Source: Lentzea sp. NBRC 102530
Lineage (GTDB): Bacteria > Actinomycetota > Actinomycetes > Mycobacteriales > Pseudonocardiaceae
Assembly (NCBI RefSeq): GCF_030269365.1
Contig: NZ_BSTF01000009.1
Coordinates: forward strand, 1 to 64,000
Reading direction: 5' to 3'
DNA length: 64,000 nt
Made by a program: the position numbers and the translations under genes. Below, piece after piece: positions 1 through 8,423 of this stretch. The notes below the pieces were generated by a model. The model searched no databases. It saw only the letters and a program-made list of their open reading frames with translations, and was not told the DNA's origin. Positions within the stretch are counted from its first letter, which is position 1. Each line of letters starts with the position of its first letter.

Positions 1-134
1 GGTGAACACCCTGGCAGCGGTCCCCACCAGACCAGACGACAGATCTTCGGAAAGACACAAGGTCAGTCAAGCCACGAGTCAGACCAGCCCAGCGAGAACC
101 ACCACACACATCCTCACTGTCAAGCCCCGATCCC

Positions 135-155
135 CATCGTCGCGAAGCGGCGATG
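135..155. other. small inverted repeat
   Basis: Arms CATCGTCGC and GCGGCGATG (one T-G pair) flank a GAA loop. It lies just outside the strong hairpin that follows the ubiD gene. There is no T-run, so it may be part of a 3' UTR structure or nothing. Bases 1-134 show no convincing gene; the long plus-strand reading frame there is low-complexity shadow coding. Confidence 0.3.
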
Positions 156-180
156 AAACGACCCGGCTCGTCCAGAACGA

Positions 181-217
181 CGGAAGAGGCGTGTCCACAC
201 AGGACACGCCTCTTCCG
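181..217 (-). terminator. strong hairpin terminator after ubiD
   Basis: A perfect 16-base inverted repeat (left arm 181-196, right arm 202-217) encloses a 5-base loop. It begins 16 bases past the ubiD stop codon. No U-tract follows, which is common for actinomycete terminators. It is symmetrical, so it could also stop transcription arriving from the left. Confidence 0.75.
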
Positions 218-232
218 TCAACGCAACAGTTC

Positions 233-1693
233 TCAGACCCAGTTCTCCACCACCCGCTGCTGCAGCTCGCGGGGGTAGGACGCAGCGAACGACGTGTGCC
301 CCAACCGTTCCCCGATGGGCGGCAACAACCCGTCCAGCACGGTCCGCGGCCCCCACCCGCGCTCGTGCTCAGCCTCGGTGTGGCTGACGAACAACGGCAA
401 CACGGCACTGTCCAGGTGCACCCGCCCGTCAACCGGGTGAACGCGGGTGGCGATCGCCCAGGTGAGCTCGGCGAGGTTGGTGGCGTCGATGTCGTCGTCG
501 AGCAGGTAGATCTGCGGGAAGTACAGCCCGGCCTTGTCGTAGAACAACGTCTGCCCGACCCACGTCGCCAGCTGCTCGCTGCTGGTCCCGGGTTCCACCA
601 GGTCGCGCCAGTTGGGCGGCACGGTCACCACGAGCCACATGCCCGCGGCCTCCATCGGTGCCCACACGCGGCTGACCGGCAGTCCCGCCGCGCGCAGCCG
701 CACGAGGCACTGGCTGGCGGCACCGACGCAGGTGACCGTGTGGTACTCGTCCGGTGGGCGGCCTTCCGCCACCAGCGGCCAGATCGGGTCGTCGCGGTGG
801 GTGATCGTGTAGACGTGGAACGTCGGCTGCGGTGAGGACCCGACGGGCTGGTAGCCGGCCGCCTCGCCGAACGGTCCTTCCAGCGCGTCGCGTTCGGTGG
901 ACACGTGGCCCTCGATCACGACCTCCGCCGTGGCGGGCACCTGCAGGTCGACGGTCAGCGCCTGCACGAGCTCGATCGGCTCGCCGACCAGGGCACCGAG
1001 GAAGTGGGCCTCGTGGGCCGAGTCGGGCAACGGCATTCCCGCCACGTACGGGATGCCGGGCTCGGCGCCCTGCACCAGCGCGTACGGCATCGGCTTGCCG
1101 ATGGCCGCCCACTGGTTCCAGATCTGCCCGATGTGCTGGCCGTTCGGCACGAGCGCCGTCATGCGCTTGCCGTCGATCTTCATCACGCGCGCGATGGACC
1201 AGTTCGTCCACGACCCGTCCGGGGTGCGGACGATCAGCACTCCCCACGTGTTCGCGTACCGGCCGCCGTCCTGCATGTGCACGATCGGGATCGGGAAGCT
1301 GTCCAAAGTGGCCGCCGGCCCCATCAGGACGTTGTCCTGACAGGGCCCCCTGGACACGACCACCGGCGCGATCGGCTCGCGGACGGCGGCGTCGGCCAGC
1401 GCGTCGACGATCTGGTAGCCCGAGCTGTCGGCGGGCAGCCCGAGCGACAGCGCGATCCTGGCGAACGGCAGGTCCTTGCGGGACGACATGGCCGCAGGCG
1501 CGCCGAGGATCCGCTGGCCCTCGCGGGCTCCCCTGATGTTGGTGAACAGCGGTGCGCGCGCACGGACCTCGTAGCTGCGTCTGGTGATCGCGGCGGTCTC
1601 CATGTCGCCGTCGACCTCGCGGGAGATCGTCACGAGGTCGCCGAGGTCCTCCAACGCGTTCAGGTAGCTGCGCAGATCAGTGAAGTGCTTCAT
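233..1693 (-). CDS. ubiD: UbiD family prenylated-FMN decarboxylase
   Basis: A 486-aa UbiD-type decarboxylase. The family removes CO2 reversibly from aromatic, heteroaromatic or acrylic acids using prenylated FMN supplied by UbiX, which is encoded just upstream. Residues matching the catalytic triad are visible: Arg169 in SIARVM, and Glu272 and Glu277 in LEGPFGEAAGY. Spacing is as in fungal Fdc1. The ATG at 1693 follows AAGGAG with 7-base spacing and overlaps the end of ubiX by 17 bases, so the two are translationally coupled. The substrate cannot be read from sequence. The small VdcD-like subunit of vanillate decarboxylase operons is absent. Confidence 0.93.
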   Translation of the reverse strand: MKHFTDLRSYLNALEDLGDLVTISREVDGDMETAAITRRSYEVRARAPLFTNIRGAREGQRILGAPAAMSSRKDLPFARIALSLGLPADSSGYQIVDALADAAVREPIAPVVVSRGPCQDNVLMGPAATLDSFPIPIVHMQDGGRYANTWGVLIVRTPDGSWTNWSIARVMKIDGKRMTALVPNGQHIGQIWNQWAAIGKPMPYALVQGAEPGIPYVAGMPLPDSAHEAHFLGALVGEPIELVQALTVDLQVPATAEVVIEGHVSTERDALEGPFGEAAGYQPVGSSPQPTFHVYTITHRDDPIWPLVAEGRPPDEYHTVTCVGAASQCLVRLRAAGLPVSRVWAPMEAAGMWLVVTVPPNWRDLVEPGTSSEQLATWVGQTLFYDKAGLYFPQIYLLDDDIDATNLAELTWAIATRVHPVDGRVHLDSAVLPLFVSHTEAEHERGWGPRTVLDGLLPPIGERLGHTSFAASYPRELQQRVVENWV

Positions 1694-2288
1694 CGCTGTG
1701 CTCCTTCCGCTCCCGGCGCGCCTCTCTGCCGCCGTCCCAGCGCGTCGTCAGGTCGTTGTAGACGTCGAACAGGTCGAGCACCCGGCTGGTCACGTGGTTG
1801 ACCACGTCACCCATCCCGGTGGGGGCGTTGTAGAACGCGGGCATCGGCGGGACCATCACCGCGCCCATCCTGGTCAGTGCCAGCATGTTCTCGAGGTGGA
1901 TCTCGTTGAGCGGTGTCTCCCTGGGCACGAGCACCAGCCGGCGGCGTTCCTTCAGGGTGACGTCCGCGGCGCGCGGGATCAGGCCTTCGCCGTAGCCCAT
2001 CCTGATGGCCGCCAACGTCTTCATGCTGCACGGCGCCACGATCATCCCGTCCGTGCGGAACGAACCGCTGGAGATGGCCGCGGCCTGGTCGTGCGAGGAG
2101 TAGACGTGGTCGGCCAGCGACTGCACCTGGCGGACCGAGAAGTCGGTCTCCATCTCGATGGTCGCGCGGGCCCACTTGCTGAGCACCAGGTGGGTCTCCA
2201 CCCCGACCGCGCCCAGCGCCTCCAGGACCCGGATGCCGATCGCGGCTCCGGTGGCGCCGGTCATGCCCACGACCACCCGGGACGGCAT
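1677..2288 (-). CDS. ubiX: UbiX flavin prenyltransferase
   Basis: A 203-aa protein with the UbiX start GMTGATGAAIGIRVLEAL and the conserved block LVLVPRETPLNEIHLENML. UbiX joins dimethylallyl phosphate to FMN to make the prenyl-FMN cofactor of UbiD. I chose ATG 2288 because it gives the family's usual N-terminus and has GGTGGG upstream. A GTG at 2324 would add 12 residues and overlap the permease stop as GTGA, so it remains possible. It sits third in a minus-strand operon: ATPase, permease, ubiX, ubiD. Confidence 0.93.
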   Translation of the reverse strand: MPSRVVVGMTGATGAAIGIRVLEALGAVGVETHLVLSKWARATIEMETDFSVRQVQSLADHVYSSHDQAAAISSGSFRTDGMIVAPCSMKTLAAIRMGYGEGLIPRAADVTLKERRRLVLVPRETPLNEIHLENMLALTRMGAVMVPPMPAFYNAPTGMGDVVNHVTSRVLDLFDVYNDLTTRWDGGREARRERKEHSDEALH

Positions 2289-2320
2289 CCGGTTCCCACC
2301 GAAGATCCGCCCGCGGTCGC

Positions 2321-3364
2321 TCACGCGTCCTCCCAGCGGAAGAACACCGCGGCGAACACGCTGATGACGACCGTGAACCCGAGCAGCACGGCGCCGGGCA
2401 CGAGCAGCGCGTCGATGCCCTTCCCGCGCACCAGGACGTCGAGCATGCCCTCGTTCATGTGCTTGAGCGGCAGCAGGTTCGTGAAGAACTTGACCCACTC
2501 CGGCGCCTTGTCCACCGGGAAGAAGCTGCCGCCCAGCAACGCCATCGGCAGCACCACCAGGTTCGCCGCGCCGGACACCGAGTCCTCGGTCTGGCAGACG
2601 GCACCCGTCAGCATGCCGACGGAGAAGAAGGCGAAGGTTCCCAGCACCAGCAACGGAATCGCGAGCCACCAGTCGTTGGACAGCTGGAGCCCGAACACCG
2701 GCAGCGTCGCCACGGCCACGAACAGCACGGCCTGCATCAGGGAGATGCCGGTCGCGATCGCCAGCCTGGCCGTGAGCACCGAGACGCGGCCGACGGGGGC
2801 GAGCTGGAGGCGCCGCAGCACCTGCTTGCGACGCCACGCCACCAGGGTCAGCGCGGAGCTGAACACGGCGGCGGACGCCACGCCCCAGGACAGGATGCCG
2901 GGCGTGAGGTACTGGATCGGGGCGTAAGCCGCCTCGATGGGTTCCTGCCGCATCGCGTACTTCGGCGTCGTGTTGCTCGCGCCGGCGTTGGCGCTCGCCA
3001 CCGCCTCGGAGACCTTGGCGAGCGCCGGAGCGGTCTCCGGGCGGTCTCCGTTGGCGTAGCGGACGTCGACGCGGTCGCCCTGCGCCAGCACGACCGCGCC
3101 CACGTCGCCGTCGCGCAGCTGGTCGATCGCCTCGCCGGACTCGTCGAACCTCACCAGGTCGACGCCCTCGGCCTGCGACAGGGTGGAGACCACCTGGCCG
3201 TCGCCGACCACGGCGATCTTGACCGAACTGCCCATCCCCCCACCGAACAGCACCGCGAACACGACGAGGAACATCAGGGGGAAGAAGAAGGTGAGGGCCA
3301 GCGCTGCCTTGTCCCGGATCGAAGCCTTGAACATGGCCAGCGACAGGCTGGTAAACGCGGTCAT
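2321..3364 (-). CDS. ABC-2 type exporter permease
   Basis: A 347-aa membrane protein. One N-terminal transmembrane helix (about residues 22-42, ALALTFFFPLMFLVVFAVLF) is followed by a long extracytoplasmic region (about 45-170). A block of five or six helices follows, as in ABC-2 permeases of the DrrB/NodJ kind. ATG 3364 is preceded by GGAGA. It lies 73 bases after the ATPase gene and runs into ubiX. The pair probably exports a small hydrophobic compound, but the cargo is unknown. The link to UbiXD suggests export of the acid or its decarboxylated product (inference). Confidence 0.88.
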   Translation of the reverse strand: MTAFTSLSLAMFKASIRDKAALALTFFFPLMFLVVFAVLFGGGMGSSVKIAVVGDGQVVSTLSQAEGVDLVRFDESGEAIDQLRDGDVGAVVLAQGDRVDVRYANGDRPETAPALAKVSEAVASANAGASNTTPKYAMRQEPIEAAYAPIQYLTPGILSWGVASAAVFSSALTLVAWRRKQVLRRLQLAPVGRVSVLTARLAIATGISLMQAVLFVAVATLPVFGLQLSNDWWLAIPLLVLGTFAFFSVGMLTGAVCQTEDSVSGAANLVVLPMALLGGSFFPVDKAPEWVKFFTNLLPLKHMNEGMLDVLVRGKGIDALLVPGAVLLGFTVVISVFAAVFFRWEDA

Positions 3365-3437
3365 GGCGCTGTCTCCGCTCGGAGGGCTGACGACGTCGGG
3401 GGCTCGGACACCGTGGCGACGCCGGTTGGGTGGACGT

Positions 3438-4349
3438 TCATTCGCGGTACGCGCGACCGGTGAGGTGCAGGAAGACGTCTTCCAGCGTCGCCGTCCGGAC
3501 CTGGGCGTTGCTGAGGGCGTCCAACTCCCCCAGCGCCTTGATGGTCACGCCCGCGTCGGAGGTGGAGATGGTGACCGACACGCCGTCGTCCACGACGGCC
3601 TCGGCACCCGGCAGCGTGGTTGCCAGTTCCGCCGGCACCACACCGTGTTCGATGATGACCTGGGTCTGCGCGTTGAGCGCGCGCACGAGCTGGGCGGGCG
3701 GACCCATCGTCATGATCCGGCCGGAGTCGATGATCGCCACCCGGTCGCACAGGATCTCGGCCTCGTCAAGGTGGTGCGTGGTGTAGACGATCGTCTTGCC
3801 GCGCTGCTGGATGGCGCGCAGCACGTCCCAGAGGTTGCGGCGGGCCTGGGGGTCCAGCGCCGCCGTCGGTTCGTCGAGGAACACGATCTCCGGGTCGTGC
3901 ACCAGCGCGCAGGCGATCGACAGGCGTTGCCGCTGCCCACCGGACAGCTTGGTGTCCTGCACGTTCGCCTTGTCCGTCAGGCCGACGAGCTCGAGCATGT
4001 CCACGGCCTTCGACTTGCTGATGCCGTACAGCGCGCCGAAGGTCTCGAGCTGTTCCTTGGACGTGAGGCGCTCGAAGAACGAGGACGCCTGCAACTGCAC
4101 GCCGATCTTGCGCAGCAGTGCGGGATTGCGTGGCCACGGGCTCTCGCCGAGCAACCTCACGGAGCCGGAGTCCGGCTTCCGCAAGCCCTCGACGATCTCC
4201 AGGGTGGTGCTCTTCCCGGCGCCGTTGGGGCCGAGAAGACCGAAGAACTCTCCTTGTTCGACGCTGAACGAGACGCCGTCGACGGCCCTCAGGCTGCCGT
4301 ACGACTTGCGAATGTCGCTCGCGACGACCGCAGGGCCGACTGCTTTCAT
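3438..4349 (-). CDS. ABC exporter ATPase (DrrA-like)
   Basis: A 303-aa ATP-binding subunit. Walker A GPNGAGKST, signature LSGGQRQRL, Walker B EIVFLDEPT and the switch His in TTHHLDEAE are intact. The C-terminal third (about 220-303) is the extra domain typical of DrrA/CcmA-type exporters. It is the first gene of the exporter-ubiXD operon. A TAGCGT -10-like box at 4357-4362 lies 7 bases from the ATG, so the mRNA may be leaderless. Confidence 0.92.
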   Translation of the reverse strand: MKAVGPAVVASDIRKSYGSLRAVDGVSFSVEQGEFFGLLGPNGAGKSTTLEIVEGLRKPDSGSVRLLGESPWPRNPALLRKIGVQLQASSFFERLTSKEQLETFGALYGISKSKAVDMLELVGLTDKANVQDTKLSGGQRQRLSIACALVHDPEIVFLDEPTAALDPQARRNLWDVLRAIQQRGKTIVYTTHHLDEAEILCDRVAIIDSGRIMTMGPPAQLVRALNAQTQVIIEHGVVPAELATTLPGAEAVVDDGVSVTISTSDAGVTIKALGELDALSNAQVRTATLEDVFLHLTGRAYRE

Positions 4350-4373
4350 GACGGAAACGCTAAGGCCAGGACC

Positions 4374-4415
4374 CCGGTGATCACACCGGCCCGAGCCGGA
4401 TATAGGGGACCCCTA
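4374..4415 (-). promoter_or_regulatory. two palindromes in the exporter/ubiXD promoter
   Basis: Positions 4374-4389 form CCGGTG-ATCA-CACCGG and 4403-4415 form TAGGGGACCCCTA, both perfect. They lie 25-66 bases upstream of the ATPase start, where a repressor or activator would bind. The predicted -10 is at 4357-4362. No regulator gene is adjacent, so the binding protein is unknown. The 230-base gap 4350-4579 holds these sites and the terminator of the next gene; I see no gene in it. Confidence 0.5.
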
Positions 4416-4525
4416 ATGCGGATTCAGGGGGCTGACGTCCTCAAGCCCGTACCGCAAAAGCGGAAATGATTCCCCTAAACTCCGCACGATTTCATCCGCC
4501 CGGAAAGAAGAGCCCGCGAAGCACG

Positions 4526-4561
4526 CCAAGGAGGCCCTGGCGCGCGCCAGGACCTCCTTGG
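4526..4561 (-). terminator. hairpin terminator after MMPL gene
   Basis: Arms CCAAGGAGG-C-CCTGGCGC (4526-4543) and GCGCCAGG-A-CCTCCTTGG (4544-4561) pair over 17 of 18 positions with a single C/A mismatch. The hairpin starts 19 bases past the MMPL stop codon. Confidence 0.75.
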
Positions 4562-4579
4562 GGGGTACGGCTGAGGAAC

Positions 4580-6766
4580 TCAGCCGACGGGTTGGGGTAC
4601 GGACTGCCGGGGCGCCGCGTGGTCGTCGTCGTCATCGTCGACGTCGCCGCCCTCGTGGATCGCCAGCTTCTCCTGGATGCGCCGCAACGGACCGGGGGCC
4701 CACCACGCCGCGTCACCCATGAGCTTGAGCACCGCCGGCACCAGCAGCATCCGCACGATCGTGGCGTCCAGCGCGAGCGCCAAGATCATGCCGACCCCGA
4801 CGAACCGCATCATGGCCACCTGCGAGAACGCGAACGCGCCCGTGACCACGATCAGCAGGATCGCCGCCGCCGTGATCACCCGGCCGGTCTTGGCCAGGCC
4901 GATGCCGACCGCCTCCTCGTTGGACGCGCCCTTGCTCTTGGCCTCGACCATCCGGGAGAGCAGGAACACCTCGTAGTCCGTCGACAGGCCGAGGATCACC
5001 GCCACCATCAGCACGACGATGCCCGAGTCGAGCGGCGACGGCGTCACGCCGAACAACGACGCGAGGTGCCCGTCCTGGAAGATCCAGACCAGCACGCCGA
5101 ACGTCGCGGACAGCGACAGCGCGCTCATGACGATCGCCTTGATCGGCAGCAGCACCGAGCCGAAGGCGAGGAACATCAGGATGAACGTCGCCGCGAAGAA
5201 CAGCAGTGCCATCCACGGCAGCTTGTCGCTGATCGCGTCGAGGCTGTCGACGTTCACCGCGGTCGGTCCACCGACCAGCACCTGGTCGGCGCCCTGCGGC
5301 CCGGCGAGCTTCCGCACGTCCGCGACGGCCTGCTTGGACTCGTCGCTGAGCGGTTCGCCGGTGAGCGTCGCGGACACCAGCCAGCGGCCGTCCTTCGGGC
5401 CGAGGGTCGCTTCCGCGGTGTCGACACCGGGCACGTCGGCGACCCGCTGCAGGTAGCTCTGCAGGGCCTCCTGCCCGGGATCGCCGGTGATGGCGATGTC
5501 GATGCCCGTCTTCGCGATCGCCGGGAAGGCGTCGTTCAACGTCTCGACGGCCACGCGCGACTCGTTGCCGACCGGGAGCACCTTCTCGGTGGCCTCGCCG
5601 AACTTGGCGTGCAGGAACGGCAGGCCGAGCGCGAGCAGGACCGCCACGATCGGGATCGCGAACAACCCCGGCCGCTTCATGACCTTGGTGCCGAGCCGGG
5701 CCCAGCCGGACCCGTGCTCGCTGCGCGCCATCCGCTTGCGCCACGGCATCGAGAACTTGTCGACGCGGTGCCCGAGGATGCCCAGCAGCGCCGGCAGCAG
5801 CGTCAGCGAGACGACCGCGGCGACCACCACGGCGGACATGCCGCCGTAGCCGAGCGACTTGAGGAAGGCCTGCGGGAACAGCAGCAGCCCGGCCAGCGCG
5901 GTGACCAGCAGCGTCGCGGAGAAGATGACGGTGCGACCGGCCGAGGAGACCGTGCGCTGCACGGCCTGCTCCGGTGTGCGGCCCGCGGCGAGCTCCTCCC
6001 GGAACCGGCCGACGATGAACAGGCCGTAGTCGATGGCCATGCCGAGCCCGAGCAGGGTCGCCACGTTGATGGCGAACGAGTTCACGTCGGTGCCCAGCGA
6101 GATCGCGTGCAGCAGACCGAGCGCGCCCATGATCGACAACATGCCGACGATCACCGGCAGCGACGCCGCGACCAGGCCGCCGAACACGATCACCAGCAGG
6201 AGCAGGACGAGGGGCATCGACACGGTCTCGGCGCGCACGAGGTCGCTGCCGGACATCTCGGCGATCGCCTTCTGGACCGGGATCTGCCCCGCGAACAACG
6301 CGGGCACGCCGTCGATCACGAGCTGGTCGTGGATCGCGGCGTAGTCCTTCAGCTGGGTGTTCGAGTCGGCCGCCTGCAGCGTGATCGCCACCAGCGCCTT
6401 CGACTTGTCCGCCGTGCCGAACGGGTTCGGCTGCGGCAGGCTCCAGTAGGACGCGACCGTCTTGACCTTGTCGGTCGGCAGTCCGGCGAGCTGCCGTTCC
6501 GCCTTCTCCCGCACGTCGGGCGAGTCGATCGTCGAACCGGTCGGCGCGGTGTAGATGATGACGATGTCGCCGCCCTGGCGGCCGAATGTCTCCTCGACGA
6601 GCTTGTTGGCTCTGATCGACTCACTTGTGGGATCGCCGAAGCCGCCTTCGTTCAGCCGCTCGAAAACTCCGAGGCCCCAAACGCCGCCCATCACGGTCAG
6701 CGCCAAAGTGGCGACCATCACCACCCAACGGCGCTTGTACGCAAGTGTTCCCCACTTAGCGAACAA
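4580..6766 (-). CDS. MMPL family RND-type exporter
   Basis: A 728-aa membrane transporter with two tandem halves, each with one helix, a large extracytoplasmic loop and a 5-helix block. Examples are IDYGLFIVGRFREEL in half 1 and STDYEVFLLSRM in half 2, the family motif IV region with its proton-relay acidic residues. The TTG at 6766 is the likely start: a perfect AGGAGGAA lies 4 bases upstream, and the protein then begins LFAKWGTLAYKRRW, as is usual for actinomycete MMPLs. An in-frame ATG at 6847 has no ribosome-binding site. The acidic C-terminus (GGDVDDDDDD) is notable. The cargo is unknown. Confidence 0.92.
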   Translation of the reverse strand: MFAKWGTLAYKRRWVVMVATLALTVMGGVWGLGVFERLNEGGFGDPTSESIRANKLVEETFGRQGGDIVIIYTAPTGSTIDSPDVREKAERQLAGLPTDKVKTVASYWSLPQPNPFGTADKSKALVAITLQAADSNTQLKDYAAIHDQLVIDGVPALFAGQIPVQKAIAEMSGSDLVRAETVSMPLVLLLLVIVFGGLVAASLPVIVGMLSIMGALGLLHAISLGTDVNSFAINVATLLGLGMAIDYGLFIVGRFREELAAGRTPEQAVQRTVSSAGRTVIFSATLLVTALAGLLLFPQAFLKSLGYGGMSAVVVAAVVSLTLLPALLGILGHRVDKFSMPWRKRMARSEHGSGWARLGTKVMKRPGLFAIPIVAVLLALGLPFLHAKFGEATEKVLPVGNESRVAVETLNDAFPAIAKTGIDIAITGDPGQEALQSYLQRVADVPGVDTAEATLGPKDGRWLVSATLTGEPLSDESKQAVADVRKLAGPQGADQVLVGGPTAVNVDSLDAISDKLPWMALLFFAATFILMFLAFGSVLLPIKAIVMSALSLSATFGVLVWIFQDGHLASLFGVTPSPLDSGIVVLMVAVILGLSTDYEVFLLSRMVEAKSKGASNEEAVGIGLAKTGRVITAAAILLIVVTGAFAFSQVAMMRFVGVGMILALALDATIVRMLLVPAVLKLMGDAAWWAPGPLRRIQEKLAIHEGGDVDDDDDDHAAPRQSVPQPVG

Positions 6767-6805
6767 GGTATTCCTCCTACTGTGGTGCTTCTTGACCGAC
6801 CAGGC

Positions 6806-6842
6806 TCTATATTCTGAATGCGGTTCACGAATCTTTTCGTGA
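6806..6842 (-). promoter_or_regulatory. MMPL promoter with 18-base palindromic operator
   Basis: TCACGAATCTTTTCGTGA (6825-6842) is a perfect 7-base inverted repeat with a TCTT centre. It sits where the -35 would lie relative to a -10 TATAGA at 6806-6811 on the minus strand. This is typical of a TetR-like repressor site. No TetR gene is beside it. The adjacent winged-helix gene is of a type that usually recognises direct repeats, so the binder is open. Confidence 0.55.
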
Positions 6843-6956
6843 CGCACTCGCCCAATTCCCGGTTTTCACAAGTTAGCACCGTTTGGAGCAATCGCCGGAA
6901 AGACTGTGGTCCCTAGCGGAAAGATAGGGGTACCGCATAGTGGTTCGGGGGTTGAC

Positions 6957-7409
6957 TCATCCGGCGCGCCGGTCCGCCAGCCGCACCACGTTCGGATTCC
7001 CCTCCACCCGGAATCGCGCGCTCGACGCGACCAGGTACCCAACCCCGCGCACAGTCTGGATCACGTCGGCCGCGTCGCCAAGCTTTTGCCGCACCCTCCG
7101 CACGTGCACGTCGACCGTGCGCGCACCGCTGTAGTCGTCGTTCACTCCCCACACGGTGGCCAGCAGGTCACGCCGCCGGTGCACGCGGTCGGTGTGCGAG
7201 CACAGGTGCAGCAGGAGTTCGAACTCCAGCCGCGTCAGCTCGACCTGTTCCGCGTGCACGAACACCTGGCGGGTGTCCGGCAGGATCCGGACGTCGACCT
7301 CCTCGACGGACGCCTCGACCGCGGGGGCGAGGCCGGAGTCCCGCAACGCGCCGAGCAGCCGCAGCGCGGTGTCCTCGTCCTCGGTGTCGATGGTGATGCT
7401 GAACCTCAT
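6957..7409 (-). CDS. stand-alone OmpR/PhoB-type winged-helix DNA-binding protein
   Basis: A 150-aa protein. Residues about 45-130 form a trans_reg_C winged helix (ELTRLEFELLLHLCSH, then TVDVHVRRVRQKLG and IQTVRGVGYLV). The N-terminal 40 residues are not a receiver domain: there is no phosphorylatable Asp block. They look like a short alpha/beta segment (MRFSITIDTEDEDTALRLL). ATG 7409 follows AGGAG. It is read toward the MMPL gene across a 190-base gap that contains the MMPL operator. It could regulate that gene without phosphorylation (inference). Confidence 0.8.
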   Translation of the reverse strand: MRFSITIDTEDEDTALRLLGALRDSGLAPAVEASVEEVDVRILPDTRQVFVHAEQVELTRLEFELLLHLCSHTDRVHRRRDLLATVWGVNDDYSGARTVDVHVRRVRQKLGDAADVIQTVRGVGYLVASSARFRVEGNPNVVRLADRRAG

Positions 7410-7438
7410 GTCACTACTCCTAGTGGTGTGGCCCCGGA

Positions 7439-7466
7439 CGTCGCCGGGCGAACTCGCCCGGCGACG
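7439..7466 (-). terminator. hairpin terminator after solute-binding protein gene
   Basis: A perfect 12-base stem, CGTCGCCGGGCG with CGCCCGGCGACG, surrounds an AACT loop. It lies 15 bases beyond the stop codon of the ABC importer's binding protein and separates that operon from the winged-helix gene. Confidence 0.75.
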
Positions 7467-7480
7467 GTCCCGGTCGCGCC

Positions 7481-8413
7481 TCAGGTCTTCGGCAGGCCCT
7501 GCGGGTTGATCTCCGACGTCGGCACGGCCTCGTCGGACAGGCCCCAGCGCTTCAGCACCTCGGCGTACTTGCCGTTCGCGATCAGCTGGTTCAACGCCTC
7601 CTGCACGGGCGTGACGAGGCCGCTGTCCTTCTTCGTGGTGGCGGCGATCTTGCCCTGGACGGTGGCGCCACCGGAGAAGTTGCCGATCACCTCGGTGTCA
7701 CCGGAGGTCGCGGCGTGGAAGGCGGAGACGGGGTTCGGGCCGAGGTAGGCGTCGATGCGGCCGGACTGCAACGCCAGGTAGTAGTCCGACGAGTTCTGGA
7801 AGTACTTGATGTCGGTGGCCTTCAGGCCCGCGGCGACGTTCTTCGTGCTCCAGTCGACGAGGATCTTCTCCTGGTTGGTCCCGGAGGTCACGGCGATCAC
7901 CTTGCCCGCCACGTCCTCGGGTTCCTTCACCTTCCAGGTGCCGCCCTTCTTCGCCTCGAACGCCAGGGTGTCGAGGCGGTAGGTGGCGAAGTCGTACTTC
8001 TCCTTGCGCGCCTCGGTCACCGTGATGTTCGAGAAGCCGAGGTCGTAGGCGCCGCTGTCGAGGCCCACGAACAGGTTCTCCCACGACGACACCTCCAGCT
8101 TCGCCTTGAGGCCGAGGGTGTCGGCCACCAGGGAGGCGATGTCGGTCTCGACGCCGATCACCGTCTTGTCGTCGGTGGCGTAGAACCGCAGGGGCGGCGC
8201 TGTGCCGGCGGAACCGCCGATCGTCAGCTCCCCCTTGGATCTGAACTTCTCCGGCACCTTGGCGGCGATCTTGTCGTCCTTGACGGCGGTGACCCGCTTC
8301 TGGTCGGGGCCGAGGTTCACGCTCAGGCCGGCGACCTCGACGGGCTCCTCACCACCGGCCGTGCCACACGCGGCCAGACCGAACGCCAGCACGGCGAGAA
8401 GTACTTTGCGCAC
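7481..8413 (-). CDS. amino-acid-type ABC transporter solute-binding lipoprotein
   Basis: A 310-aa SBP family 3 protein. It has a lipoprotein signal (VLLAVLAFGLAAC, lipobox Cys16). Family landmarks include GVETDIASLVADTLG and YDLGFSNITVTEARKEKYDF. It captures a polar amino acid or cystine-like ligand outside the membrane. The GTG start at 8413 has AAGGAG overlapping the TAA stop of the ATPase gene. It is the last gene of a permease-ATPase-SBP operon. The neighbouring flavin monooxygenases suggest a sulfur-containing ligand (inference). Confidence 0.9.
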   Translation of the reverse strand: MRKVLLAVLAFGLAACGTAGGEEPVEVAGLSVNLGPDQKRVTAVKDDKIAAKVPEKFRSKGELTIGGSAGTAPPLRFYATDDKTVIGVETDIASLVADTLGLKAKLEVSSWENLFVGLDSGAYDLGFSNITVTEARKEKYDFATYRLDTLAFEAKKGGTWKVKEPEDVAGKVIAVTSGTNQEKILVDWSTKNVAAGLKATDIKYFQNSSDYYLALQSGRIDAYLGPNPVSAFHAATSGDTEVIGNFSGGATVQGKIAATTKKDSGLVTPVQEALNQLIANGKYAEVLKRWGLSDEAVPTSEINPQGLPKT

Positions 8414-8423
8414 AACGAACTCC

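Noticed and set aside
2..835. 277-aa plus-strand frame at the left edge
   Set aside because: Covers the ubiD terminator and antisense of ubiD; no homologous features.
4466..6817. 783-aa open frame on the plus strand opposite the MMPL gene
   Set aside because: Arg/His/Gln-rich low-complexity translation that mirrors the codon bias of the real minus-strand transporter; no domain, no ribosome-binding site.
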